From Deltaproteobacteria bacterium (GTDB lineage Bacteria > Desulfobacterota > Deferrimicrobia > Deferrimicrobiales > Deferrimicrobiaceae): a stretch of DNA of 64,000 nucleotides. Below the pieces are notes generated by a model that searched no databases, was not told where the DNA came from, and saw only the letters and a list, made by a program, of their open reading frames with translations. The stretch is from assembly GCA_016218975.1 (NCBI GenBank), contig JACRCO010000053.1, positions 141,523 to 205,522 of the forward strand, in the 5' to 3' direction. Made by a program: the position numbers and the translations under genes. Shown in pieces: positions 1-7,079 of this stretch; within the stretch, counting starts at the first letter, position 1, and every line of letters begins with the position of its first letter.

Positions 1-432
1 CCCGATCTCCACACGTTCCTGCTTTATCCGTTCCACCGTTTCCCTGCTGTCGCCCTGTATGACGGTTATCGAGACCCGCGGATATCGAGCCAGGAACGAA
101 GGGATCGCTTCGGGGATCACGTAATTTCCCGGGATGTTGCTTGCGCCGATCGTCAAAACGGCGTCTTCGAGCCCCGCGAGGCGCTTCATCGCCCGGGGAA
201 TCTCCCTTGTCTCCGCAACGATCTTCCTTGCATGCCTCAAGAGGATCTTCCCGCTTTCCGTGGGGAGGATCCCCCTGGGAGTGCGGTCGAGGAGTTTCGA
301 CCCCAGCAGTTCCTCGAGCGAGGCGATGTGCTGGCTGACGGTGGACTGGGTCACGTGGACGGCGCGTGCCGCCTTCGAGAAACTCCCGCAGTCGACTACC
401 GCGAGAAAGACCTCGAGCCGCTTGAGGTTCAT
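1..432 (-). CDS. LysR-family transcriptional regulator, 3' end cut by window edge
   Basis: Reads open from ATG at 432 to the window edge, giving the first 144 residues. The N-terminus (MNLKRLEVFLAVVDCGSFSK) is a classic LysR winged helix-turn-helix: AARAVHVTQSTVSQHIASLE is the recognition region and LLDRTPRGILPTESG the wing. The start of the effector-binding domain follows (LTIGASNIPGNYVIPEAIPSF). GGGGGAGG lies just upstream of the ATG. It is divergent from the TusA/DsrE/MetE-like operon across a 145-base gap, the usual LysR arrangement, so it may control that operon in the manner of CysB or MetR. The effector cannot be read from the sequence. Confidence 0.93.
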   Translation of the reverse strand, partial: MNLKRLEVFLAVVDCGSFSKAARAVHVTQSTVSQHIASLEELLGSKLLDRTPRGILPTESGKILLRHARKIVAETREIPRAMKRLAGLEDAVLTIGASNIPGNYVIPEAIPSFLARYPRVSITVIQGDSRETVERIKQERVEIG

Positions 433-487
433 TCCTCCCCCATCGTTTTTACCGATAGATCCTATCGCAATTATGATTTTTATCAAT

Positions 488-516
488 TTGATTTCACCGG
501 GTCGATCGGGAATACT
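488..516 (+). promoter_or_regulatory. Candidate sigma-70 promoter for the TusA/DsrE/MetE-like operon
   Basis: TTGATT (488-493), a 17-base spacer and AATACT (511-516), about 60 bases before the GTG start at 578. The region between the divergent LysR gene and this operon is locally AT-rich (about 440-515), as expected for divergent promoters and LysR binding sites. The hexamers match consensus at only four of six positions each. Confidence 0.4.
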
Positions 517-577
517 TTGATACGGAGTTTCCGGCAGGGCGGATATAGGGCGCATCGAAACGGGGAGGCATACGGCC

Positions 578-1180
578 GTGAATCCCGGTTACGACGACAC
601 GAGTCGCACGGAAGCTGTGCTCCATGGCGCGGAGCGGCTGCGGGGGAATCCCTGCAGTGTTTGCTCCCGTCCGATCTGCGGCCATGAAGCGGTCGTGTGC
701 ATCGCCATGGGTTACGGAAGCGCCCCGCACTGCCTGGATTGCATGGCCGACGGCCAACGGACCGGACATGATGAGTTTCGGGATCGGTTGCTTGCGTACA
801 TCATGGAACGGGAATGTTACCGGACGGGTTGGCTCTCCGCGGGCGAAGCGGAAGGATTCGGGCGGGCAGTGAATCCCGATTGTCTCTGGCGGAACGGGGC
901 AGGCGGGTCATTCGAATCCGTCGTTGCGGGGGAAGGAATGGGGCGCGAACGTACGGGTGGGCCTCCTGCCGTCGAATGGGATGCGGGAGATTCAGGGTGC
1001 GGAGAACTGGTCATGGAGCTGCGGCTCCGGCTCAATGCGATGAAACCGGGCGATTTGCTGAAATTGACCGCCACGGACCCGGGAGCAAGGGAGGACCTGC
1101 CCGCCTGGTGCAGGCTTACCGGGCACGCGCTTGTCGAAAGCGGACATCCGATATACCTGATACGTCGAAGGGAGGATTAG
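578..1180 (+). CDS. TusA-like sulfurtransferase with Cys-rich N-terminal extension
   Basis: 200 aa, GTG start with GGGGAGG upstream. The C-terminal part (about 131-197) has the TusA/SirA fold signature: a D-x-G-x-x-C-like motif with Cys141, then MKPGDLLKLTATDPGAREDL and a final hydrophobic strand. The canonical CPxP is replaced by CGEL, so the active-site Cys is kept but the prolines are lost. The first 60 residues carry Cys26, 29, 34, 41, 52 and 55, which suggests a metal-binding or redox module. TusA proteins carry sulfur as a persulfide. A DsrE-like gene 3 bases downstream and a second TusA-like domain fused to a MetE domain in the next gene suggest a sulfur relay. Its substrate is unknown. 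Confidence 0.75.
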   Translation: MNPGYDDTSRTEAVLHGAERLRGNPCSVCSRPICGHEAVVCIAMGYGSAPHCLDCMADGQRTGHDEFRDRLLAYIMERECYRTGWLSAGEAEGFGRAVNPDCLWRNGAGGSFESVVAGEGMGRERTGGPPAVEWDAGDSGCGELVMELRLRLNAMKPGDLLKLTATDPGAREDLPAWCRLTGHALVESGHPIYLIRRRED

Positions 1181-1183
1181 AAC

Positions 1184-1546
1184 ATGGCGGGAAAGCTCTG
1201 CGTCAGCCTCACGAATGCGAAAAACGACTCCGACAAGGCCACCGTTGCGTTCGTCGTCGCCAACGCGTCCGCGGCGTCCGAGAAGGAAACCCTGGTATTC
1301 TTAAGCACGGAAGGAGTCCGGCTGGCCGTCAAGGGATACGCGGAAGACATCCATGAAGAAGGATTCGCACCGCTACGGGAACTTATGGGGAATTTCGTCA
1401 AGGCGGGAGGGAAGATCTACGTATGCTCCCCCTGTTTCAGGAAACGCGGGCTGGACGAAGGGAAGCTCGTGGAAGGCGCGACGATCGTAGGCGGCGCGAA
1501 GCTCGTGGAGTTTCTCGGGGACGGCGCGCCCTGCATCTCCTACTGA
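1184..1546 (+). CDS. DsrE/DsrF-like family protein
   Basis: 120 aa. The Rossmann-like DsrE fold is suggested by the N-terminal beta strand, the ETLVFLSTEGVRLAVKGY segment and the KAGGKIYVCSPCFRKRGL motif. Cys81 sits where DsrE/TusD-type proteins carry their persulfide Cys, with Cys84 beside it. The start lies 3 bases after the TusA-like gene's stop, so the two are co-transcribed. DsrE-like proteins exchange sulfur with TusA in the Tus and Dsr relays, which supports a joint function. No DsrF/H or TusBC partners are present in the window. Confidence 0.82.
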   Translation: MAGKLCVSLTNAKNDSDKATVAFVVANASAASEKETLVFLSTEGVRLAVKGYAEDIHEEGFAPLRELMGNFVKAGGKIYVCSPCFRKRGLDEGKLVEGATIVGGAKLVEFLGDGAPCISY

Positions 1547-1567
1547 CTTTTTTATCGTGAGAAGCGC

Positions 1568-3103
1568 ATGAAGCCCGTGGAACGCCATCCTTTCGAGCCT
1601 GACGTCCGCTTCGACGGCGGAAGCCTGGATTGCGGAAGCGGCCTGCTGCTGTTGATCCGAAAAGCTATCGATCCGCTGGAACGCGGAGGGCTGCTGGAAA
1701 TCCTTTCCACCGAGTCTTCAGTGAAGGAAGACCTCCCCTCCTGGTGCCGGATGACCGGGAACGAACTGGTGTCGTGGACCCGGTCGGGAACCCGATGCAG
1801 TTTCCTGATTTGCAAGGGAGCCCTTCGGGAGCGGACAACCATCACTCCGGCTTCATCAGGGCTTCCGGGCGTCCCTTCGCAAACGGCCGTTCCGGTTCGG
1901 ATCCCGGAGACCCTGCCGGAGCCCGCGAACGTGCCCGAGGTCCCGCCTCTATCAATCACGGGAATCGGAAGCTGGCCCCGCCCTTCCTGGCTGCTGCGGG
2001 CGATCCACGAGCACCTGGAAGGACGGCTGCCCGAAGCGGAATTCCAGTCCCAGGCCGACGACGCGGTACGTCTTTCCATAGCTGCGCAGCTTCGAGCGGG
2101 TGTCGACATCGTCACCGACGGCGAGCAGCGGCGCGACAGCTATGCAAGCTTCGTGGGCGGCCTGCTGGACAACTGCCAGCTCATCCCTTTGACCGACCTG
2201 TTGCCGCTCGTGGACGATCCCGGCAAGTTCGAGAAGGAGCTGCGGGCGCTCGACGTCCCCGCCGGGGAAGTGCGCCATCCCGCGGTCTTCGGACCCTTGG
2301 GAAGGAGCCGTCCTTTGGCGGTCCACGAACTCGAATTCGTGAAAACGTTGTCGGACAAGGCCGTCAAGGTGGCGCTCCCGGGGCCGTATCTCCTCACCCG
2401 CACCATGTGGCTCGAGTGCGTATCCGACCGCGCATACGATTCCCGCGAGAGCCTGGCTGACGACATCGTCCGCGTGCTGCGGGAAGAATTGCATTTTCTC
2501 CTTGCGGCAGGCGCCTCGATCGTTCAGTTCGACGAACCGGTTCTCACCGAGGTCGTCTTCACAGGAGCGAAGAAGACCCGGTCGTTCATGTGCGGGGCAT
2601 TGAGCGGGAAAAAGGATGCGCGACATGAGCTTTCCTTCGCCGTCGACCTCCTGAATCGCGTTGTGAAGGGGGTTCCCTCGTCGCGGACGGCGGTCCATAT
2701 CTGCCGCGGGAACTGGACGACCGACGAATCGGTGGCGCTTTCGGGGGATTACCGTCCGTTGCTGCCGTACCTGAAGTCCGCGAAAGCCGGAACGTTCTTC
2801 CTGGAATTGTGCACTCCCCGCTCCGGCGAAATCGAAGTTCTAAAAGGGCTCCCGGAAGAATGCCGTATCGGCGTTGGAGTCGTGAATCAGAAGGCAAGCC
2901 GGGTCGAGACGGTGGACGAAATCGTCGCCAAGGCGGAAAAGGCGATCCGTATCTTCGGTCACCGGCGTATCCTGCTGAATCCAGACTGCGGCTTTGCCAC
3001 TTTCGCCGACAACCCCGTATCGGAATCGAAGGTCGCCGAGGCGAAACTGCGCTCGATATCCCTTGCCGCAGGGGAGCTGAAGCGGAAGTACCGGCTTTCC
3101 TGA
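1568..3103 (+). CDS. Fusion of TusA-like domain with core MetE-type methionine synthase
   Basis: 511 aa in one continuous frame. Residues 11-85 are TusA-like: Cys22 is at the active-site position but in CGSG instead of CPxP, followed by a typical VKEDLPSWCRMTG segment. A Pro-rich linker (about 93-127) leads to a MetE C-terminal barrel (about 129-510). All zinc ligands expected for MetE are visible: His377-x-Cys379, Glu413 and Cys474 (NPDCGF). The N-terminal folate-binding half of full-length MetE is absent, as in core-MetE enzymes, which take methyl groups from a methyl-corrinoid. It may make methionine from homocysteine, with the TusA domain supplying or sensing sulfur; that link is inference. 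It is the last gene of the TusA-DsrE operon. Confidence 0.82.
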   Translation: MKPVERHPFEPDVRFDGGSLDCGSGLLLLIRKAIDPLERGGLLEILSTESSVKEDLPSWCRMTGNELVSWTRSGTRCSFLICKGALRERTTITPASSGLPGVPSQTAVPVRIPETLPEPANVPEVPPLSITGIGSWPRPSWLLRAIHEHLEGRLPEAEFQSQADDAVRLSIAAQLRAGVDIVTDGEQRRDSYASFVGGLLDNCQLIPLTDLLPLVDDPGKFEKELRALDVPAGEVRHPAVFGPLGRSRPLAVHELEFVKTLSDKAVKVALPGPYLLTRTMWLECVSDRAYDSRESLADDIVRVLREELHFLLAAGASIVQFDEPVLTEVVFTGAKKTRSFMCGALSGKKDARHELSFAVDLLNRVVKGVPSSRTAVHICRGNWTTDESVALSGDYRPLLPYLKSAKAGTFFLELCTPRSGEIEVLKGLPEECRIGVGVVNQKASRVETVDEIVAKAEKAIRIFGHRRILLNPDCGFATFADNPVSESKVAEAKLRSISLAAGELKRKYRLS

Positions 3104-3145
3104 CGGATCTCTCTATTCTTACAAGCAGAATTCCAGCAGGCAGCA

Positions 3146-3186
3146 TTGACATACCTCCAAACCTAATGTACATTTGTTCTGTACAT
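3146..3186 (+). promoter_or_regulatory. VapBC promoter with inverted-repeat operator
   Basis: TTGACA (3146-3151), a 17-base spacer and TACATT (3169-3174). ATGTACA (3166-3172) and TGTACAT (3180-3186) form an inverted repeat across the -10 region. This is the usual place for autoregulation by an antitoxin-toxin complex. Confidence 0.7.
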
Positions 3187-3201
3187 GATGGAGGCGTAAG
3201 G

Positions 3202-3432
3202 ATGCTGAAAGTCAACGTAACCGAGCTTCGTGCAAATCTCCCGAGCTACCTCTGCAAGGTTCGAAAAGGAGAGGAGATCGCCGTCACCTCCCGGGGAAGC
3301 GTGATCGCCCGGATCCTGCCGGACCGTGGTGGAAGTCAGGCCGCCCGCGAGCGGCTTGCCGCTCTCCGCAAGAAGTGCCGGATCGGGGACGTGATCTCTC
3401 CGATCGGAGAGGCGTGGGAATCCGCGAGATGA
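3202..3432 (+). CDS. VapB-type antitoxin (Phd/YefM-like)
   Basis: 76 aa. The N-terminus (MLKVNVTELRANLPSYLCKV) and the EEIAVTSRGSVIARILP segment match Phd/YefM antitoxins, with an N-terminal DNA-binding half and a flexible toxin-binding tail. The ATG at 3202 is preceded by GGAGG. The stop overlaps the toxin start as ATGA, so translation is coupled. It probably represses its own promoter through the inverted repeat just upstream. Confidence 0.85.
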   Translation: MLKVNVTELRANLPSYLCKVRKGEEIAVTSRGSVIARILPDRGGSQAARERLAALRKKCRIGDVISPIGEAWESAR

Positions 3433-3827
3433 TCGTTCTCGACACTTGCGCCATGATCTTCGATGCCCTCGATCCGAACCGTTTGGGACGAAGAGCCCGG
3501 AAGGAAATGGATGCGGCTTCCGGGAACGGGACGGCGGCCTGCAGCGACATTTCCCTATGGGAGATCGCGATGCTGGTTGCCAAGGGGAGGCTGGATCCCG
3601 GCACCGACGCCATCACCTTCACCGACCTTCTTGTCACGTCCCGCAACCTGAAGGTGATGCCGATCACGCCGGAGATCGCCCATCTCTCGGCAAGTTACAG
3701 GGGATTTACCCACGCCGACCCCGCCGACCGGATCATCGCCTCGACCGCATTGTTCATGAAAGCCCCGCTGCTGACGCCGGATGCCCGCCTGCGTGCGGTG
3801 AAAGGTCTCAGGGTGCTTTGGGGCTGA
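3429..3827 (+). CDS. VapC-type PIN-domain toxin ribonuclease
   Basis: 132 aa. PIN-domain acidic residues are visible: Asp5 (MIVLDTCAMIFDAL), Glu45 (ISLWEIAML), Asp100 (ADPADRIIAS) and Asp118 (TPDAR). These coordinate Mg in the RNase active site. The ATG at 3429 overlaps the antitoxin stop; a longer reading from 3375 would overlap the antitoxin and is unlikely. It is a normal full-length toxin. The tRNA or rRNA target cannot be predicted. Confidence 0.9.
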   Translation: MIVLDTCAMIFDALDPNRLGRRARKEMDAASGNGTAACSDISLWEIAMLVAKGRLDPGTDAITFTDLLVTSRNLKVMPITPEIAHLSASYRGFTHADPADRIIASTALFMKAPLLTPDARLRAVKGLRVLWG

Positions 3828-3848
3828 GCGCCTGCCTGGATATTCCAT

Positions 3849-4139
3849 TCACCCGCAGGTCGAGGATTCCCCCGAGCATCCGCAGGATGGCTCCTTTCCG
3901 GCCATCAAGCCGGCGAGGACAGCGGTGGCGCATCCGACTCCGGCCTTCACCCGGATTGCCTCCCGCTCGCAGTTTTTCGCGCAGGCACCGCATTCCATGC
4001 AGGCGCCGCGGTCGGCCAATGCAGCGCGTTTGTTTTCCATCCCGAACACCGCGTGCGGGCATACCTTGACGCACATGCCGCATCCGTCGCACCTCTCAGG
4101 TATGAATTCCAGCGTAACCGCGTCCTCAAGGTATCTCAT
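3849..4139 (-). CDS. hgcB: HgcB, 2[4Fe-4S] ferredoxin of mercury methylation
   Basis: 96 aa. Two CxxCxxCxxxC clusters: Cys17/20/23/27 and Cys47/50/53/57, the second in the HgcB-like form CMECGAC. They are followed by the conserved lone Cys70 (GVGCA) and a Cys-containing tail (Cys86, 88, 95) in place of the usual vicinal C-terminal pair. HgcB is thought to reduce HgcA's corrinoid and to handle Hg(II) through these thiols. The start at 4139 is 10 bases after the hgcA stop, with GAGGT as ribosome-binding site; a longer reading to 4205 would overlap hgcA. Adjacency to hgcA makes the assignment firm. Confidence 0.95.
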   Translation of the reverse strand: MRYLEDAVTLEFIPERCDGCGMCVKVCPHAVFGMENKRAALADRGACMECGACAKNCEREAIRVKAGVGCATAVLAGLMAGKEPSCGCSGESSTCG

Positions 4140-4149
4140 TGTCCGGACC

Positions 4150-5256
4150 TCACGCGGCGAACAGGCCGCCCAGCCAGAATCCGAAGCCAATCGCGGCAGC
4201 AGCAACCTGCAACGGCAATGCGAACCGCATTTCGCGGCGCACTCCGCTCAGGGAGGTAAAGGTCGATGCCCCGGTGAAGTTCATCACAACGAAACTGGTC
4301 AGGGCCGGCGTAATCGCCATCCAGGCCGCCGCATGGAGCCAAGATGCAACTCCGCCGTTCCGGAAAATGTCCCATGCTCCAATCCCCGCGACGAGAACGA
4401 GTCCCAGCGCGGCGCCCTTCGCCGAGAATGCCCGTCCGGGAAGCCAGGGCAGAAGGATCGGTCCGAGAACAGCGCCGGCGAGGAAAGCGCCGAGGACGAC
4501 GGCGGCGCTCTTCAGGCCGATGGTGCGGACGCCGGCCAGGCTGTACCCTCCCCCGCTGACACCGCCGAGCAGCAGGAATGCCAGCGCCAGGAGCACCGCG
4601 TATTTCGCTCCCATGACCAGTTCCACGGGAATCAACACAGCCCGGTCCCGCAACCGGAACCTCACTCTTCGCATGTCGGGAGACGCCTTCATGCCGGAAT
4701 CCAGGAAAGCGGGCAGGTCTTCCGCCTGGACCGGGCCATATTCCACCCGGAACCCGCATCGCCTTTGGACCTCGTGCGCGCTCACTCCCGGCGCCCCGAG
4801 CTGCGGGACCACGAGGGTGCGGTGCGAAACCACTCTCTCAAGCCCGCTTTCCTGTACACGACGGACGATTTCGTCGGTGCCGAAGGTGCCCTTGCCCGCC
4901 GAACACCAGACGTTGACACCGTCGGTGTCGAGCACCAGGATCCAGGCGTCCCGGCCCGGGAGCACGCTGCGTAGCCGGTCGAAGCTCATCTTGTAGTTGG
5001 CGGAAACGAGCACCGTGGATCCGATACCGGGATTTCCGGCCGCGTACAGCCCCGGGGGCACACGGTAGTTCATTCGTCCGATATCCCAGCGCGCCTTAAC
5101 GGAGCCGAGACAATCGCGAAAGTCCAGCGCGGTCTGTACTCTCGGCACTTTGCCGGATGCGGTAACCACGAAGCCGTCGATCCAGGGTGCATCGACACGC
5201 CTTCGCACCGTGAAGGACCTCAACGTCCTTTGGGAATAAGCGTCGATAGACGGCAT
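4150..5256 (-). CDS. hgcA: HgcA, corrinoid-dependent mercury methyltransferase
   Basis: 368 aa from ATG at 5256 (GAGGTTGAG before it). HgcA transfers a methyl group from a corrinoid to Hg(II), forming methylmercury. The cap-helix motif is NVWCSAGK at 115-122, with Cys118 the cobalt-coordinating residue, followed by the family-typical GTFGTDE. Residues 1-195 form the corrinoid-binding domain. About five hydrophobic helices follow (about 210-235, 246-270, 280-295, 305-325, 347-366). The usual motif is N(V/I)WCA(A/G)GK, so Ser119 is a variant. It lies in an apparent operon with arsM and a selenoprotein. The translation begins inside the end of the upstream DUF2917-type gene. Confidence 0.96.
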   Translation of the reverse strand: MPSIDAYSQRTLRSFTVRRRVDAPWIDGFVVTASGKVPRVQTALDFRDCLGSVKARWDIGRMNYRVPPGLYAAGNPGIGSTVLVSANYKMSFDRLRSVLPGRDAWILVLDTDGVNVWCSAGKGTFGTDEIVRRVQESGLERVVSHRTLVVPQLGAPGVSAHEVQRRCGFRVEYGPVQAEDLPAFLDSGMKASPDMRRVRFRLRDRAVLIPVELVMGAKYAVLLALAFLLLGGVSGGGYSLAGVRTIGLKSAAVVLGAFLAGAVLGPILLPWLPGRAFSAKGAALGLVLVAGIGAWDIFRNGGVASWLHAAAWMAITPALTSFVVMNFTGASTFTSLSGVRREMRFALPLQVAAAAIGFGFWLGGLFAA

Positions 5257-5522
5257 CTCAACCTCTTCCAGGACAGACGGCGTCGGAGTTCCCCCGTCGC
5301 CCTGCTGCGGAGCCTGATGGAGATTATCCCATCCTTTATAATCTGCACGGTTATCCGTCCATCCCTTCGGGCCGCGAAAACCATACCGGATGTCAGCATG
5401 TAATCCCTCGAGTCGCAACATTGCGTGATCCATGCATCGCCGGATTCGCAGGCGATCTCCACTCCCGCCATGGGGCCATCCACGTTTACAATGTTCTTCT
5501 TCGGAATTCGTATCTCCAACAT
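5220..5522 (-). CDS. DUF2917-like small protein upstream of hgcA
   Basis: 100 aa, ATG at 5522 with a strong AGGAGAGG ribosome-binding site. Residues 12-72 resemble the cupin-like DUF2917 pattern (GVEIACESGDAWITQ, then SRDYMLTSGMVFAARRDGRI). A vicinal pair, Cys35-Cys36, sits where the family usually has acidic or polar residues, which suggests metal or metalloid binding. The C-terminal 12 codons overlap the start of hgcA in another frame, so the two genes are translationally linked. Function unknown. Confidence 0.68.
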   Translation of the reverse strand: MLEIRIPKKNIVNVDGPMAGVEIACESGDAWITQCCDSRDYMLTSGMVFAARRDGRITVQIIKDGIISIRLRSRATGELRRRLSWKRLRCRLSTLIPKGR

Positions 5523-5557
5523 GTTCCTCTCCTGCGGTCATCCCATCGGGATCCGCG

Positions 5558-5857
5558 TCAGCACTTGCAGGGGGGGTCCTCCTTCAGGGGGTTCCCCTTC
5601 CCTCGGGCTTCCCGGAACTGGGCCCTGACCCTTCCGGCGGACACGGCCATTACGATCGCCTGGACCGCGCCGATTTCCTCCGCCGAAACGCCGGATTCCT
5701 TGGCCACGCCAAGGTAGTGTTCCATTCAGGGATAGCATCCCAGTGCCATGGCGGCGGCGAGATGAACCATGACCGTCGTCTTTTCGGGCAGAAATTCGTT
5801 GCGTCGCGCCGAATCGTAGAAGTCGGAATACGCCTTCTTCTGGTTTCGCGGCAGCAT
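5558..5857 (-). CDS. Selenoprotein of the AhpD/carboxymuconolactone decarboxylase family (in-frame UGA)
   Basis: Read from ATG at 5857 (GAGGAG upstream) through an in-frame TGA at 5726-5728 to TGA at 5558-5560: 99 aa with Sec at position 44. The reading gives MALGCYP-U-MEHYLGVAKES, so Cys41-x-x-Sec44 replaces the CxxC and the conserved His of AhpD-like peroxidases follows three residues later (Sec44-Met-Glu-His47). Sequence on both sides of the TGA keeps family character. A hairpin ideally placed for a bacterial SECIS follows the TGA. The protein ends in CKC. It starts 54 bases after arsM; CMD-like selenoproteins near arsenic-methylation genes are known. Ordinary gene callers will miss it or split it. 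Probable role: thiol/selenol redox step in metal(loid) handling. Confidence 0.85.
5698..5714 (-). promoter_or_regulatory. SECIS-like hairpin for selenocysteine insertion
   Basis: On the transcript, CCUUGGC and GCCAAGG form a perfect 7-bp stem with a GUG loop. The stem begins 12 bases after the UGA and the loop lies 19-21 bases after it, within the window in which bacterial SECIS loops (often containing GU) bind SelB. It lies inside the coding sequence, as bacterial SECIS elements do. Confidence 0.75.
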
Positions 5858-5911
5858 TGCGGTGGCTCCTCGATTGATTCCGTATTCGTAGATCGCGCCG
5901 ATCTCCGGAGG

Positions 5912-6739
5912 TTAACCCGGCTTCCTGCCGAAGACACGTACGCTCAAGACGGCCGACGCGGCTTCGCGTATTTCCTCAATGGGAATGCCGAAGCTCCCGG
6001 CGATATTACGGGCATAATCTTCCGTCCCGCTTTCCCCGATTTCGAACAGGCTCTCATGGATGACGCTCACTTCCCTGAACCCCGCCTCTTCCACGAGTCG
6101 GAGGTAATCGTCACGCAGGACGGCGCCCGCGATGCAGCCGGCGTAGGCGGCGAGCGAGCCGGCCATGCCTGCCGGCAACTCCCGTGAAAGCACAAGGTCC
6201 GAGATCATGACCCTGCCGCCGGGCTTGAGCACCCGGTATGCCTCGGCGAAGACCCTTTCCTTGTTCGTGGAGAGATTAATGACGCAGTTGGAGATAACGG
6301 CGTCGACGGAGCCGTCGGCCGCCGGAAGGTTCTCGATTTCCCCGAGCCGGAATTCGACGTTTTCGTAGCCGCCCTTTCTTGCGTTCCCCCGCGCCTTCTC
6401 GACCATCTCCGGGGTCATGTCCACGCCGATCACGCGGCCCGATGGTCCGACCTCCCGTGCAGCCAGAAAGCAGTCGAAACCCGCACCTGCACCCAGGTCC
6501 AGGACCGTTTCCCCCTCCCTTAGCGAGGCGAGGGCGATGGGATTGCCGCAACCCAGCCCGAGGTTGGCGCCTTCGGGGACCGCCTTGAGTTCATCTTCAG
6601 AGTACCCTATCTTGCGGCTCGCCTTTTCGACGGCTCCGCCGGTTCCGCAAGCCGTGTCCGTTCCGCAACAAGATCCTCCCTGCCGGGCGATGCCTGCGTA
6701 CCGTTCGCGAACGTATTTCCTGACCTTGATCTCTTCCAT
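5912..6739 (-). CDS. arsM: Arsenite S-adenosylmethionine methyltransferase
   Basis: 275 aa. Motif I of the SAM-binding fold is VLDLGAGAGFDC, followed by GRVIGVDMTPEMVEKAR and the arsM-type VISNCVINLSTNKERVFAEA, whose Cys is one of the As(III)-binding cysteines; a second candidate lies in AYAGCIAG. The N-terminus has the SCCG pair common in ArsM. It methylates As(III) to methyl- and dimethylarsenicals. The start at 6739 was chosen because AGGAGG lies 8 bases upstream; earlier in-frame ATGs lie too close to that site. It follows the AbrB-like gene and precedes the selenoprotein and hgcAB. Confidence 0.93.
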   Translation of the reverse strand: MEEIKVRKYVRERYAGIARQGGSCCGTDTACGTGGAVEKASRKIGYSEDELKAVPEGANLGLGCGNPIALASLREGETVLDLGAGAGFDCFLAAREVGPSGRVIGVDMTPEMVEKARGNARKGGYENVEFRLGEIENLPAADGSVDAVISNCVINLSTNKERVFAEAYRVLKPGGRVMISDLVLSRELPAGMAGSLAAYAGCIAGAVLRDDYLRLVEEAGFREVSVIHESLFEIGESGTEDYARNIAGSFGIPIEEIREAASAVLSVRVFGRKPG

Positions 6740-6753
6740 TTTCATATCCTCCT

Positions 6754-7038
6754 TCATTCCTTTGTCAGCAGTTCACCCATCAGGGGGCCGAGCACCCCCT
6801 TGACCATTCCGCTGAACTCTTCCACCTTGATTAGCGAGAGACAGCAGACCTTCCCCTCCTTCTCCCAGCTGATCACGGCCAGCTTGTCGCCGCCCTTGAT
6901 GCCCGCCCGGTCGCGCAGTTCCTTGGGGAGCACCGTCTGCCCGCGTTCGTCGACCGTAATGAGCGATTCGACCCGGCAGCCGGCGAACACCTTCCCTTCA
7001 GGCCCGCAGCAGGATGCTCCTTTCGACCTCTTATACAT
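6754..7038 (-). CDS. Cys-rich AbrB/MazE-type transcriptional regulator
   Basis: 94 aa. Residues 24-60 form a SpoVT-AbrB swapped-hairpin DNA-binding domain (LITVDERGQTVLPKELRDRA, then GDKLAVISW). Unusually for this fold it has vicinal pairs Cys10-Cys11 and Cys65-Cys66 plus Cys21, which could sense arsenic or mercury. It is the first gene after the operon promoter, so autoregulation through the palindrome at 7080-7093 is likely. AbrB-type proteins next to hgcAB are known to me from annotation, but I could not check that here. Confidence 0.85.
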   Translation of the reverse strand: MYKRSKGASCCGPEGKVFAGCRVESLITVDERGQTVLPKELRDRAGIKGGDKLAVISWEKEGKVCCLSLIKVEEFSGMVKGVLGPLMGELLTKE

Positions 7039-7079
7039 TCGATCGCCCCCCTTTCATGCGACTTGAAGCCTACTCGTAA

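Noticed and set aside
5650-5937. A 95-aa minus-strand reading in another frame over the selenoprotein
   Set aside because: It is Arg/Pro/Ser-rich shadow sequence. The frame that reads through TGA 5726-5728 gives clear AhpD-like protein on both sides, so that frame is the gene.
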